64,000 nt of DNA from Parasedimentitalea psychrophila (GTDB lineage Bacteria > Pseudomonadota > Alphaproteobacteria > Rhodobacterales > Rhodobacteraceae): assembly GCF_030285785.1 (NCBI RefSeq), contig NZ_CP127247.1, positions 1,945,501-2,009,500 on the forward strand. Reading direction: 5' to 3'. The position numbers were made by a program, and so were the translations under genes. The notes beneath the pieces were generated by a model. It ran no database searches. It worked only from the letters and a program-made list of their open reading frames with translations, and had not been told where the DNA came from. Shown one piece after another: positions 1-8,750 of the stretch. Numbering within the stretch: position 1 is the first letter of the stretch; each line of letters opens with the position of its first letter.

Positions 1-15
1 CTGCCAGTGTGGCAG
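1..15. terminator. Hairpin downstream of ilvD
   Basis: A perfect six-base inverted repeat, CTGCCA and TGGCAG around a GTG loop, lies at the left window edge just after the ilvD stop on the minus strand. It is probably the stem of the ilvD terminator. A following T-run, if any, lies outside the window. Confidence 0.45.
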
Positions 16-26
16 GCCCAATTGCT

Positions 27-1862
27 TTAATCGACCTGGCGGACAGCGCCCTTGGCGGCGCTGGTGGTCAGCTTGGCATAGGCCTTTAGCGCCGTGGACA
101 CCTTGCGCTTGCGCGGTTTGGCTGGGATCCATCCATTTGCATCCAGCACCTTGCGGCGTTCGGCCAGCACATCTTCGCTGACAGCTAGGTGGATCGACCG
201 ATTCGGGATGTCGATCTCGATCTTGTCGCCGTGCTCGACCAGACCAATGGTGCCGCCCTCAGCCGCTTCGGGTGAGACGTGGCCGATGGACAGACCCGAG
301 GTGCCGCCCGAGAAACGACCGTCGGTCAACAAGGCGCAATCCTTGCCCAGACCTTTGGATTTCAGGTAGCTGGTCGGATAGAGCATTTCCTGCATGCCGG
401 GGCCGCCGCGCGGACCTTCATAGCGGATCACCACCACATCGCCGACCTTGACCTTGCCGGTCAGGATATCGCTGACCGCGGCGTCCTGGCTTTCGCAGAC
501 ATAGGCCGAGCCGGTGAATTGCAGGATGCTGGCATCAACGCCGGCGGTTTTCACAATGCAGCCGTCCAGCGCGATATTGCCGAACAGCACTGCCAGGCCA
601 CCATCCTGGCTAAAGGCATGTTCCTTGGAGCGGATCACGCCGCCCTTGCGGTCTTTGTCCAGTTCCTTGAAGCGGTTCGACTGGCTGAAGGCCTGGGTGG
701 TGCGCACACCGCCGGGGGCGGCCTTGAACAGTTCCTCGGCCTCGGGGTTGTTGGCCACGGTGATATCCCATTTGCCAATCGCCTCAGCCATAGTGCTGGA
801 ATGCACGGTGGCCACTTCGCCGTGCAGTAGACCGGCCCGGTACAGCTCGCCGAGGATCGAGAAGATGCCACCGGCGCGGTGGATGTCCTCCATGTGGACG
901 TTTTCGACGTTGGGCGCGACTTTGCACAGACAGGGCACTTTGCGGCTGAGCCGGTCCATGTCCGTCATGGTGAAATCGACCTCGCCCTCATGGGCGATGG
1001 CCAGCAGGTGCAATACGGTGTTGGTTGAGCCCCCCATGGCGATGTCGACGCTCATGGCGTTCTCGAACGCGTCGAAGGAGGCAATATCGCGCGGCAGCAG
1101 GCCTTTTTCTTCGCCCTCATAGTGGCGCTTGGTGATGTCGACGATCTTGCGGCCGGCCTCAAGAAACAGGTTCTTGCGGTCCGAGTGGGTGGCCAGAGTC
1201 GAGCCATTGCCCGGCAGCGCCAGACCCAGGGCCTCGGCCAGACAGTTCATCGAGTTGGCGGTGAACATGCCAGAGCACGACCCACAGGTGGGGCAGGCGT
1301 TTTCTTCGATGTGCTGCACCTGCGCATCCGTCAGGGTCTCGCTGGCGGCGGCGACCATGGCATCAACCAGATCTATTTTCTTCATGTCGAGATCTTCGAA
1401 GTCGATCTTACCGGCCTCCATCGGGCCACCGGACACAAAGATCACCGGGATGTTGAGGCGCATGGCGGCCATCATCATGCCGGGGGTGATCTTGTCGCAG
1501 TTGGAGATGCAGACCATGGCGTCGGCGCAGTGGGCGTTGACCATGTATTCAACCGAATCGGCGATGATTTCGCGCGATGGCAGCGAGTAGAGCATGCCGT
1601 CGTGACCCATGGCGATACCGTCATCCACCGCGATGGTGTTGAATTCCTTGGCAACACCGCCCGCCGCCTCGACCTCACGCGCGACCATCTGGCCCAGATC
1701 TTTGAGGTGGACGTGACCGGGGACGAACTGGGTGAACGAGTTGACGATGGCGATGATTGGCTTGCCGAAATCACTGTCGGTCATGCCGGTGGCGCGCCAC
1801 AAGCCGCGGGCGCCGGCCATGTTGCGGCCATGGGTGGAGGTTCTTGAACGGTAAAATGGCAT
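27..1862 (-). CDS. ilvD: Dihydroxy-acid dehydratase IlvD
   Basis: Dehydrates 2,3-dihydroxy-isovalerate and 2,3-dihydroxy-3-methylvalerate to the 2-keto acids in valine and isoleucine synthesis; cytoplasmic iron-sulfur enzyme. The 611-residue protein has the usual full family length. It begins [19 protein letters not shown], as family members do, and has the cysteine motifs [12 protein letters not shown] (about residues 118-129) and [11 protein letters not shown] (about 190-200) that hold the Fe-S cluster. It also has [14 protein letters not shown] near the C-terminus. The gene stands alone, with decayed genes upstream and a hairpin downstream. The ATG at 1862 matches the conserved N-terminus, so the start is secure. 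Confidence 0.97.
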   Translation of the reverse strand: MPFYRSRTSTHGRNMAGARGLWRATGMTDSDFGKPIIAIVNSFTQFVPGHVHLKDLGQMVAREVEAAGGVAKEFNTIAVDDGIAMGHDGMLYSLPSREIIADSVEYMVNAHCADAMVCISNCDKITPGMMMAAMRLNIPVIFVSGGPMEAGKIDFEDLDMKKIDLVDAMVAAASETLTDAQVQHIEENACPTCGSCSGMFTANSMNCLAEALGLALPGNGSTLATHSDRKNLFLEAGRKIVDITKRHYEGEEKGLLPRDIASFDAFENAMSVDIAMGGSTNTVLHLLAIAHEGEVDFTMTDMDRLSRKVPCLCKVAPNVENVHMEDIHRAGGIFSILGELYRAGLLHGEVATVHSSTMAEAIGKWDITVANNPEAEELFKAAPGGVRTTQAFSQSNRFKELDKDRKGGVIRSKEHAFSQDGGLAVLFGNIALDGCIVKTAGVDASILQFTGSAYVCESQDAAVSDILTGKVKVGDVVVIRYEGPRGGPGMQEMLYPTSYLKSKGLGKDCALLTDGRFSGGTSGLSIGHVSPEAAEGGTIGLVEHGDKIEIDIPNRSIHLAVSEDVLAERRKVLDANGWIPAKPRKRKVSTALKAYAKLTTSAAKGAVRQVD

Positions 1863-1959
1863 TGTGCTGTTTCCCTATGTTTGCCCTCAGGGACACGATT
1901 TGCGCAACAAACGCAATATGCCGGGGCGGTGTTTGAGTGTTTTAGACCTCTGCTCCGGT

Positions 1960-2373
1960 TTAACGGGCCTGAGCGGCGGCGGTGTTTGTCTGGGGGCGCT
2001 TGGCGAGGATTTGGTTGACGATCAGGCCAATCACCAGCGCCCAAAAGGCGGCTCCGATGCCAAAGAAGCTGATGCCAAAGACGCTGATGCCAAAGACGCT
2101 GATGCCGGAGACGGTGGTCATAAAGGTAATCAGCGCCGCCTCGCGGTTCTGGCTGTCCGACAGCGCATGCGACAGGCTATTGCCGATGGTCGACAGCAGG
2201 GCATGGCCCGCGATCGTCGCGACCAGTGCTTTTGGGGCGATCAGGAACAGGCTGATCACGGTGGCACCGCCCAGACCGACCAGACCGACCAGGCAATGCA
2301 ACAGGCCGGCGGTGGCGCTGGCAAGGTCGCGGGTTTTTGCATCGTCGTCCGCCTCGGGGCCAGCACAGATGGC
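1960..2373 (-). pseudogene. benE: BenE-family benzoate transporter, C-terminal remnant
   Basis: Reading the minus strand from about 2373 gives AICAGPEADDD, then about 125 residues resembling the C-terminal third of BenE benzoate/H+ symporters. These include transmembrane segments around KALVATIAGHALLSTIG and REAALITFMTTVSG, and the terminal GIGAAFWALVIGL. A complete BenE has close to 400 residues, so about 270 N-terminal residues and the start are missing. The only in-frame start is an internal TTG at 2301. The open frame ends abruptly against a cupin-coding fragment on the other strand. An internal 15-base repeat expands the GISVF segment. Assignment is by recognisable family sequence; loss of function is inferred from the truncation. 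Confidence 0.75.
2056..2115. repeat. 15-base tandem repeat inside the benE remnant
   Basis: Four consecutive 15-base units starting gatgcc. Units 2 and 3 (2071-2085, 2086-2100) are identical, and units 1 and 4 differ at a few positions. On the benE strand they encode the repeated pentapeptide GISVF/GISFF, where intact family members normally have one copy. Replication slippage in an unselected gene is the likely cause. Confidence 0.85.
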
Positions 2374-2568
2374 GTCACCGAAGAGGTCTTTGTGCTGACG
2401 GGTGAAATGGAGGTGCTGCGCGATGGGGATTGGGTGTCACTATCAGCCGGGCAAGGGCTGCGGTTTGCAGCCGACCAGCCGCATGGCTACCGCAGTGCCC
2501 GGACCGGGGCGGCGTTTCTCAATATGCACCATTACCGCCATGCGGTTCTGGCGCGGCAAAATCTGTAG
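2371..2568 (+). pseudogene. Cupin domain remnant of an XRE-type regulator
   Basis: The plus strand encodes GVTEEVFVLTGEMEV followed by a cupin sequence (WVSLSAGQGLRFAADQPHGY, then FLNMHHY) ending at 2568. This is the C-terminal ligand-sensing cupin found in HTH-XRE regulators, a family often encoded next to benE. No helix-turn-helix and no start codon belonging to it remain; the upstream frame is just antisense of benE. The family assignment is from the cupin motif, and the link with benE regulation is inference from the neighbour. Confidence 0.65.
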
Positions 2569-2652
2569 ATCCGTTCGATGCTTCACTTGTGTAGCGGCGG
2601 GCGGCTGACTACAGGTTGTGGCTGAGCAATCTACTAACCCGGAGATCCCCCC

Positions 2653-3519
2653 TTGGACACATTTCGCGGCAGCCTGTTGATGGTGCTGGCCATGGCGGCT
2701 TTTGCCTTGGAGGACATGTTTGTCAAATTCGCCAGCCAATCGCTGCCGGTTGGGCAGATCCTGATGCTCTTTGGTCTGGGTGGCATGATCCTGTTTATGG
2801 TCATGGCGCGTGCGCAGGGGCAGTCTTTGCTGCACCCGGCGATTTGCACGCGCCCGATGGTGTTGCGCTCCTTGGCGGAGGTGATTGGGCGGCTGTGTTA
2901 TACACTGGCGATTGCCTTGACGCCGCTGTCGTCGGCCTCGGCGATCCTGCAAGCCACACCTTTGGTGGTGGCGGCGGGGGCGGTGGTGTTTTTCAGCGAG
3001 CAGGTTGGCTGGCGCCGCTGGGTGGCCATCGCCATTGGGTTTTGTGGTGTGTTGCTGGTTTTGCGCCCCGGAGTCAGCGGTTTTGAACCGGCGTCAATTT
3101 TTGCGGTGATTGGCATGTTGGGATTTGCCGGACGCGATCTGGCGACCCGTGCGGCGCCGCCTTCGATGTCCAATTACCAGTTGGGCATCTACGGGTTCGC
3201 CATGCTTATTGTGGCCGGCGCGGTGGCGTTGGGCTGGACCGGTGGGGCCAGCTGGCCCAGCCCGCTGGTCTGGGGCCAACTGGCCGCCGCCACGGTGATT
3301 GGGGTTATTGCCTATAACGCCCTGACCGGCGCCATGCGCTCGGGCGAGATCTCGGTGGTGGCGCCGTTTCGCTATACGCGGCTGGTGTTTGCCATGGTGT
3401 TGGGGGTGTTGGTGTTTGGCGAGCGCCCGGATCTGTGGACGCTGATTGGCAGCGCGGTGATTGTCGGCAGTGGCTTGTTCACGGTCCTGCGAGAGCGCTA
3501 TTCGCGGCGGCCTAGCTGA
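2653..3519 (+). CDS. EamA/DMT-family membrane transporter
   Basis: A 288-residue inner-membrane protein with ten predicted hydrophobic segments in two EamA repeats (roughly residues 5-140 and 150-285), the usual layout of drug/metabolite exporters. The second repeat contains [24 protein letters not shown], shown here only to its family-typical APFRYT..FGE core. The start is a TTG at 2653, eight bases after GGAGA; no ATG is nearby. The substrate cannot be told from sequence. It stands alone between the benE/cupin scar and smpB. A second paralogue lies at 38336. Confidence 0.85.
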   Translation: MDTFRGSLLMVLAMAAFALEDMFVKFASQSLPVGQILMLFGLGGMILFMVMARAQGQSLLHPAICTRPMVLRSLAEVIGRLCYTLAIALTPLSSASAILQATPLVVAAGAVVFFSEQVGWRRWVAIAIGFCGVLLVLRPGVSGFEPASIFAVIGMLGFAGRDLATRAAPPSMSNYQLGIYGFAMLIVAGAVALGWTGGASWPSPLVWGQLAAATVIGVIAYNALTGAMRSGEISVVAPFRYTRLVFAMVLGVLVFGERPDLWTLIGSAVIVGSGLFTVLRERYSRRPS

Positions 3520-3616
3520 CCGCGCCGACGGTTCTGACCCGGTCTTCCCTCTGTGGGTTGAAGTCAGCGCTGCTTACCACCTTGCACCTGTGCCTGTGTC
3601 ACCTTATCTGCCTTCT

Positions 3617-4093
3617 ATGGCCCAGACAAAATCAGACCCGAATTACAAAGTTATCGCCGAAAACCGCCGTGCGCGGTATGATTATGCGATTGATGACGAT
3701 TTGGAATGCGGCATCATTCTCGAGGGCTCTGAGGTCAAGAGCGCCCGGATTGGTGGCACCAACATCGCCGAAAGCTATGCCGCGGTCGAGAATGGTGAGC
3801 TGTGGCTGGTGAATTCCTACATCGCGCCATATGAGCGGGCCAAGACGTTTAAGCATCTTGAGCGCCGTCGCCGCAAGCTGTTGGTGTCGCGCAAGCAGAT
3901 GTCGAACCTGTGGAACGCCACCCAGCGCAAGGGGATGACCCTGGTGCCGCTGGTGATGTATTTCAACCACAAGGGTCTGGTGAAGATCAAGATCGGCATC
4001 GCCAAGGGCAAGCAGAACCACGACAAACGCGCCACCGAAGCCAAACGCGACTGGTCGCGGCAGAAATCACGGCTGATGAAGGATCACCGCTAA
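3617..4093 (+). CDS. smpB: SsrA-binding protein SmpB
   Basis: Binds tmRNA and delivers it to stalled ribosomes for trans-translation. The protein has 158 residues, the normal length. It contains the beta-barrel signatures [24 protein letters not shown] and HERR-like LERRRRKLL, and a basic C-terminal tail ([16 protein letters not shown]) that enters the decoding site. The ATG at 3617 gives the conserved [21 protein letters not shown] start; the open frame continues upstream to 3461 without family similarity. tmRNA itself was not found in the window. Confidence 0.96.
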   Translation: MAQTKSDPNYKVIAENRRARYDYAIDDDLECGIILEGSEVKSARIGGTNIAESYAAVENGELWLVNSYIAPYERAKTFKHLERRRRKLLVSRKQMSNLWNATQRKGMTLVPLVMYFNHKGLVKIKIGIAKGKQNHDKRATEAKRDWSRQKSRLMKDHR

Positions 4094-4537
4094 GCTGTTG
4101 AAGCCGAAAGGCTCAGCCCTGTGCCTTTGATCGCGCAGGGGCGAAAATTGCCATTTGCGATTGATGACTGTTTTTGTCAGATAGCTCCTGCCCAGCCAGA
4201 ACGCTTATTCTCACGCCCGGTTTTGAATCAGACACCAGTGAGCGGGCGGCCAAGTCATGACAGTTTCAAATTTTGCGCTGGAGGTTTCCAATGCCGAACC
4301 GCTAGAGGTTTTCGGCTTTGACGCCTTGGAGATCTGCCGGAAAACAGGCAAATCCGCCAGCGGGTCGTGCCGCGCTTAGGCTGATCCATTAACGCGACAA
4401 AAATCCCATATAGTGACGAAGCCCCGGTAACCTGGGTCATTTTGCCGCCTTTGATCTATCTGTAACGGCCTGATCTCTTGCCACTCCTATTAGCCAATAG
4501 TAGGCATCATCTAACGTATATGTGACGGGAGGCCTTG
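4094..4537. other. 444-base intergenic region between smpB and sseA
   Basis: I find no convincing gene here. A possible 66-codon frame (4121-4321, plus) has no recognisable similarity and no good ribosome-binding site. An imperfect stem (GCCGAACC with GGTTTTCGGC, about 4292-4315) might be part of a small RNA or a leader. The sseA ribosome-binding site GGGAGG lies at 4527-4532. Confidence 0.4.
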
Positions 4538-5392
4538 ATGCTCGACGATCCGAAGACACTTGTTTCCACTGATTGGCTGGCGGCCCATCTGAAAGATCCC
4601 GATTTGAGGCTGCTGGATGCCTCGTGGATGATGCCTGCGCTAGAGCGCGATGCTCGCAGTGAATATGACGCCGGGCACATTCCAGGCGCCCGGTTTTTCG
4701 ATATTGATGACATCTCGGACCATCGCTCTGAGCTACCGCATATGGTGCCGCCGGTGGAAAAGTTCATGTCGCGGCTGCGGGCGATGGGCGTCGGCGATGG
4801 CCACCAGGTGGTGGTCTATGATGGTCTTGGGCTTTTTTCGGCAGCCCGTGTGTGGTGGCTGTTTCGCTTGATGGGGCAATCCAATGTTGCTGTGCTGGAC
4901 GGTGGTTTTCCCAAGTGGAAAGCCGAGGGCCGGGCGATTGAGGATATGCCGCCGGTGATCCGCGACCGCCATATGACGGTGCGGGTGCAGAACCACATGG
5001 TGCGCGATGTGACCCAGGTTTCGGCGGCCTCCAAGCTGGGCGATCATCAAATCATTGATGCCCGTGCTGGCGAACGATTCCGCGGCGAGGTCCCCGAACC
5101 ACGTCAGGGTCTGCGCGCCGGTCATATTCCGGGTGCCAAAAACGTGCCATTTTCGACGCTGCTGAATGCGGACGGTACGATGAAGCCCAGCGACCAGCTG
5201 CGCAGCACCTTTGAGGCTGCCGGGGTGGATCTGAGCAAACCCGCAATCACCTCATGCGGGTCTGGTGTGACCGCCGCAGTGCTCAGCCTGGCGCTGGAGC
5301 GTATCGGCAAAAGAGACCATGCGCTCTATGATGGTTCCTGGACCGAATGGGGCGCCTTCCCGACCTTACCCGTTGCAACCGGAGAGACCTGA
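4538..5392 (+). CDS. sseA: 3-mercaptopyruvate sulfurtransferase
   Basis: Transfers the sulfur of 3-mercaptopyruvate to thiophilic acceptors. The 284-residue protein has two rhodanese domains (about 10-130 and 155-280). The active loop near Cys240 reads CGSGVTA, the mercaptopyruvate-type loop rather than the CRxGx(R/T) loop of thiosulfate sulfurtransferases. Other family motifs are DAGHIPGARFF-like AGHIPGARFFDID and RAGHIPGAKNVPF. The ATG at 4538 has GGGAGG upstream. The stop overlaps the next gene's ATG by one base (TGATG), so it is co-transcribed with the aminotransferase; mercaptopyruvate is itself formed by transamination of cysteine, so the pairing is sensible. Confidence 0.93.
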   Translation: MLDDPKTLVSTDWLAAHLKDPDLRLLDASWMMPALERDARSEYDAGHIPGARFFDIDDISDHRSELPHMVPPVEKFMSRLRAMGVGDGHQVVVYDGLGLFSAARVWWLFRLMGQSNVAVLDGGFPKWKAEGRAIEDMPPVIRDRHMTVRVQNHMVRDVTQVSAASKLGDHQIIDARAGERFRGEVPEPRQGLRAGHIPGAKNVPFSTLLNADGTMKPSDQLRSTFEAAGVDLSKPAITSCGSGVTAAVLSLALERIGKRDHALYDGSWTEWGAFPTLPVATGET

Positions 5393-6576
5393 TGTTTGAA
5401 GCTTTGAAAGCCCAGCCCGCCGATAAAATTCTGGCGCTGATGCAGAAATTCCGCGAAGACCCGCGCTCCGACAAGATTGATCTGGGTGTTGGTGTCTACA
5501 AGAACGCCGAAGGCGTCACCCCGGTGATGCGGGCGATCAAGGCCGCCGAGCACCAGCTGTGGGAAACCCAGATCAGCAAGGCCTATGTGGGGCTGGCCGG
5601 TGATCCGGCCTACGCGGATGCGATGATCAAACTGATCCTGGCGGATACGGTCGAGCGCGGCAATATCGCCGCCGCAGCGACCCCCGGCGGCACCGGTGCG
5701 GTGCGGCAGGCGTTTGAGCTGATCAAGATCGCCAACCCTTCGGCGCGGGTGTTTGTGTCGGATCCCACTTGGCCCAATCACATCTCGATCCTGAACTATC
5801 TGGGCATCGAGACCGTCACCTATCGCTATTTCGACCGCACGACCTGTGGTGTCAATTTTGACGCTATGATGAGCGACCTGAAAACTGCGGTCAAAGGTGA
5901 CGTGGTATTGCTGCATGGCTGCTGCCACAATCCAACCGGCGCCAATCTGAACGCGGTGCAGTGGCAAGAAGTGATCGACCTGCTCAATGCCCGTGGCCTG
6001 GTGCCGATGATCGACATTGCCTATCAGGGCTTTGGCGATGGCTTGGAAGAAGACGCCGTGGGCGTGCGGATGGTGGCTGCAGGCACTCCGGAATGCCTGA
6101 TCGCGGCCAGCTGCTCAAAGAACTTTGGCATCTACCGCGAACGGACCGGCCTGCTGATGATGGTGTCGAATGACGCGGCATCGCAAAAGCTGAACCAGGG
6201 CACATTGGCCTTCCTGAACCGGCAGAACTACTCGTTCCCGCCGGATCACGGCGCCCGTCTGGTGACCATGATCCTGAACGACGACGCCCTGCGCGCCGAT
6301 TGGGCGGCTGAGCTTGAGGAGGTGCGTCTGGGCATGCTAGGCCTGCGTCAGGGATTGGCGGATGAGCTGCAGCGGCTGTCCGGCTCTGACCGGTTTGGCT
6401 TTCTGGCACAACACCGCGGCATGTTCTCGCTGCTGGGCACCACCCCCGAACTGGTGGAAAAGCTGCGCGCCGACAATGGCATTTATATGGTTGGCGACAG
6501 CCGGATGAACATTGCCGGGCTGAACGCCGATACCATTCCGATCCTGGCCAAGGCGATCATCGACGCCGGTATCTAA
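5392..6576 (+). CDS. Aromatic/aspartate aminotransferase, class I
   Basis: PLP enzyme of aminotransferase class I, 394 residues, very like the TyrB/AspC group. It starts MFEALKAQPADKILALMQ and carries DLGVGVYKN, the substrate-pocket sequence HNPTGAN and the PLP-lysine motif SCSKNFGIYRERTG with Lys243. It should transaminate aromatic amino acids and aspartate with 2-oxoglutarate; the exact preference cannot be told. The start overlaps the sseA stop by one base. A strong terminator follows at 6601-6630. Joint expression with sseA suggests a role in cysteine or mercaptopyruvate turnover, which is inference. Confidence 0.93.
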   Translation: MFEALKAQPADKILALMQKFREDPRSDKIDLGVGVYKNAEGVTPVMRAIKAAEHQLWETQISKAYVGLAGDPAYADAMIKLILADTVERGNIAAAATPGGTGAVRQAFELIKIANPSARVFVSDPTWPNHISILNYLGIETVTYRYFDRTTCGVNFDAMMSDLKTAVKGDVVLLHGCCHNPTGANLNAVQWQEVIDLLNARGLVPMIDIAYQGFGDGLEEDAVGVRMVAAGTPECLIAASCSKNFGIYRERTGLLMMVSNDAASQKLNQGTLAFLNRQNYSFPPDHGARLVTMILNDDALRADWAAELEEVRLGMLGLRQGLADELQRLSGSDRFGFLAQHRGMFSLLGTTPELVEKLRADNGIYMVGDSRMNIAGLNADTIPILAKAIIDAGI

Positions 6577-6600
6577 GCCCTGACCCTAAAGCCACGACCA

Positions 6601-6630
6601 ACGCGCCCGCTGTCCGTGGGCGCGTTTTTT
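6601..6630 (+). terminator. Rho-independent terminator of sseA-aminotransferase
   Basis: Perfect eight-base stem ACGCGCCC/GGGCGCGT around a nine-base loop, followed by six T residues. It lies 24 bases after the aminotransferase stop. Confidence 0.9.
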
Positions 6631-6650
6631 GTGCGCGATCGGGGCCCGCA

Positions 6651-6680
6651 GATGTTCTTTTTGCCAAAAATACTCAAATT
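6651..6680. repeat. Degenerate copy of the ATTTTTGGC intergenic motif
   Basis: On the minus strand this reads GAGTATTTTTGGCAAAAAGAA, a shortened relative of the ATATTTTTGGCCAGATGAA element seen at 21900, 42251, 44056 and 57980. Like most of the others it sits between convergent genes. Confidence 0.4.
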
Positions 6681-6713
6681 CCCGACCCCGGCCACAAACG
6701 CGACCCCAAACGC

Positions 6714-6746
6714 AAAACGCGGCCTTCGCAAAGGCCGCGTCTTTTG
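6714..6746 (-). terminator. Terminator of glnK-amt
   Basis: Stem ACGCGGCCTT/AAGGCCGCGT with a short loop between the convergent aminotransferase and amt genes. T-rich sequence flanks both sides, so it may work in both directions. Confidence 0.85.
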
Positions 6747-6764
6747 TTTCAGCGATAGGTTGGA

Positions 6765-8114
6765 TCAGCTGTGGTAGGCAGACTCGCCGTGTTCAGCCAG
6801 ATCAAGGCCACGACGCTCGGTGTCTTCGTCGACGCGCAGACCAATGAGCTTATCGACCAGCTTGTACAGCAGAACCGAGCCGATAGCGCTCCATGCAATA
6901 GTGATGCCGACCGCTTCGATCTGGATCCAGGTCTGGCTGACCCAGGAATAGTCGGCGCCGCCGGTGCCACCCAGCGCCGGAGCGGTGAAGATGCCGGTGC
7001 CGATGGCGCCAAAGATCCCGCCGATACCGTGAATGCCGAACACGTCCAGGCTGTCGTCATAGCCGAACTTGTTCTTGACGGTGGCCACAAAGAAGTAACA
7101 GATCGCCGAGGCCCCAGCCCCCAGTGCGATGGCGCCAATCGGACCAACCGTACCCGCCGCCGGAGTGACCGCAACCAGACCGGCTACCATGCCCGAGGCC
7201 GCCCCCAGCATAGAGGCCTTGCCACGCAGCACCGCTTCGATGCCGCTCCAGGCCAGAATGGCACCGGCGGTGGCGGTAAAGGTGTTGATCATCGCCAGAC
7301 CAGCGCCGCCGTTGGCTTCCAGATTGGAGCCGGCGTTGAAACCGAACCAGCCAACCCAGAGCAGCGAGGCACCAACCATGGTCAGGGTCATCGAATGCGG
7401 CGCCATCATGTCTTTGCCAAAGCCGATCCGCTTGCCCACCATGATGCTGCCAAACAGGGCTGCAATGCCGGCGTTGATATGCACCACAGTGCCACCAGCA
7501 AAATCAAGCGCGCCCATGTTGAAGATCAGGCCCGAGCTGTCCCAGACCATATGGGCAATCGGGAAATACACGACGGTGACCCAGAGCACCACAAAGAGCA
7601 TGATCGCCGAGAACTTCATGCGCTCGGCAAAGGCCCCGACGATCAGCGCCGGTGTGATGGCGGCAAAGGTCATCTGGAAGGCGATGAACACGAACTCGGG
7701 GATCACCACGCCTTCGGTAAAGGTCGCCACCATGCTGTCCATGGTGACGCCGACCAGGAACAGCTTGCCGGTGCCGCCCCAAAAGGCGCCGGTGCCGCCG
7801 CCAAAGGCAAAGGAGTAGCCGTAGACAACCCAGATCACCATCACCAGAGCGGTGATCAAGGTGCACTGCATCAGCACCGACAACATGTTCTTGCTGCGCA
7901 CCAGCCCACCATAGAACAGCGCCAGACCCGGCAGAATCATCAGCAGTACCAGCAGGGTCGAAACCATCATCCAGGCGACATCGCCCTTGTCCATGGTCTC
8001 AGTGATCACTGCGGTGACGTCTTCGGTGACGACTTCGGTGGTCTGGGCCGCAGCCGCCAGGGCCATCGCCGAAAAGGCGGCGCTCAGCCCGGAAATTTTT
8101 GCGAATTTATTCAT
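6765..8114 (-). CDS. amt: Ammonium transporter Amt
   Basis: Inner-membrane ammonium channel, 449 residues from the ATG at 8114. It has a cleavable signal peptide (MNKFAKISGLSAAFSAMALAAAAQ in outline), then eleven hydrophobic segments. Family motifs are GDVAWMM, GLALFYGGL, FAGGTVVHINAG with the pore histidine, and GIHGIGGIFG with the second pore histidine near the C-terminal third. The frame is open further upstream, to 8225, but the signal peptide and a purine-rich site fix the start. It lies 31 bases after glnK, the standard glnK-amt operon; GlnK blocks Amt when nitrogen is sufficient. Confidence 0.96.
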   Translation of the reverse strand: MNKFAKISGLSAAFSAMALAAAAQTTEVVTEDVTAVITETMDKGDVAWMMVSTLLVLLMILPGLALFYGGLVRSKNMLSVLMQCTLITALVMVIWVVYGYSFAFGGGTGAFWGGTGKLFLVGVTMDSMVATFTEGVVIPEFVFIAFQMTFAAITPALIVGAFAERMKFSAIMLFVVLWVTVVYFPIAHMVWDSSGLIFNMGALDFAGGTVVHINAGIAALFGSIMVGKRIGFGKDMMAPHSMTLTMVGASLLWVGWFGFNAGSNLEANGGAGLAMINTFTATAGAILAWSGIEAVLRGKASMLGAASGMVAGLVAVTPAAGTVGPIGAIALGAGASAICYFFVATVKNKFGYDDSLDVFGIHGIGGIFGAIGTGIFTAPALGGTGGADYSWVSQTWIQIEAVGITIAWSAIGSVLLYKLVDKLIGLRVDEDTERRGLDLAEHGESAYHS

Positions 8115-8145
8115 GATCTCTCTCTTGTATGAGCTGCGGAGTGCT

Positions 8146-8484
8146 TTACAGCGCGTCCAGATTTGTCTCGCCGGTGCGCACCCGCATCGCCTGAGACACC
8201 TCCAGGACAAAAATCTTGCCATCACCGATCTTGCCGGTGCGGGCGGTATTGGCGATGGTCTCGACCACCTGGTCGGCCTGATCTGCCGGCACCACGATTT
8301 CCAGTTTCATCTTGGGCACAAAATTCACTTCGTATTCCGCACCGCGATAGATCTCGGTGTGACCCGCCTGAGCGCCAAACCCTTTGATTTCGGTGACCAT
8401 CAGCCCCGCAACGCCGATCTCGGTCAACGCCTGGCGGACCTCCTCCAGCTTGAACGGTTTGATGGCGGCTATGATCATTTTCAT
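8146..8484 (-). CDS. glnK: Nitrogen regulatory protein P-II (GlnK)
   Basis: Trimeric PII signal protein, 112 residues, that senses 2-oxoglutarate and ATP/ADP and controls Amt and nitrogen regulators. It begins MKMIIAAIKPFKLEEVRQAL. The T-loop carries Tyr51 (AEYEVNF), the uridylylation site, and the C-terminus has TGKIGDGKIFV and RVRTGE. It is the first gene of the glnK-amt operon. The longer open frame (to 8622) is ignored because the PII fold starts exactly at this ATG. Confidence 0.97.
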   Translation of the reverse strand: MKMIIAAIKPFKLEEVRQALTEIGVAGLMVTEIKGFGAQAGHTEIYRGAEYEVNFVPKMKLEIVVPADQADQVVETIANTARTGKIGDGKIFVLEVSQAMRVRTGETNLDAL

Positions 8485-8610
8485 CTCGGCATCCTCTTCT
8501 CCAGCGTTTCCCCAGGCGTGGTGCCCAAATCTCTGTCCCTGCAAACAAGCGGTTGAAAGGAGCGCTGGGAATGCTGCGGGCGCTGGCCAGCGGTCTGATT
8601 GAGCAAAAGG

Positions 8611-8638
8611 CGCAATAAACATGCTTGTTTTATGTGCG
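8611..8638. promoter_or_regulatory. Imperfect inverted repeat upstream of glnK
   Basis: Half sites CGCAATAAACA and TGTTTTATGTGCG mirror each other with one-base insertions, about 127-154 bases upstream of the glnK start and 113 bases before the penicillin-binding protein start. A nitrogen regulator such as NtrC is the obvious candidate binder, but the match to a consensus was not established. Confidence 0.35.
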
Positions 8639-8750
8639 ATGCCTAAAAATTAACCAATCAACGAAGGGTGGCAGGCTGCAAATCGCTCTCAACAAAGCAT
8701 CTCAGAGCCGTTATGGTGCAAAAAACGGGCGAACCGGGCAGGATATCGGC

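Noticed and set aside
1122-1847. Long plus-strand open frame opposite ilvD
   Set aside because: It is antisense to a full-length conserved enzyme, has no family similarity and follows from GC-rich codon use.
4121-4321. 66-codon frame after smpB
   Set aside because: No ribosome-binding site, no similarity and codon use unlike the neighbours.
4094-4537. tmRNA gene next to smpB
   Set aside because: No tag-peptide reading frame or tRNA-like end could be found on either strand.
6771-8132. 453-codon plus-strand frame opposite amt
   Set aside because: Mirror frame of the ammonium transporter, histidine- and alanine-rich, with no recognisable domain.
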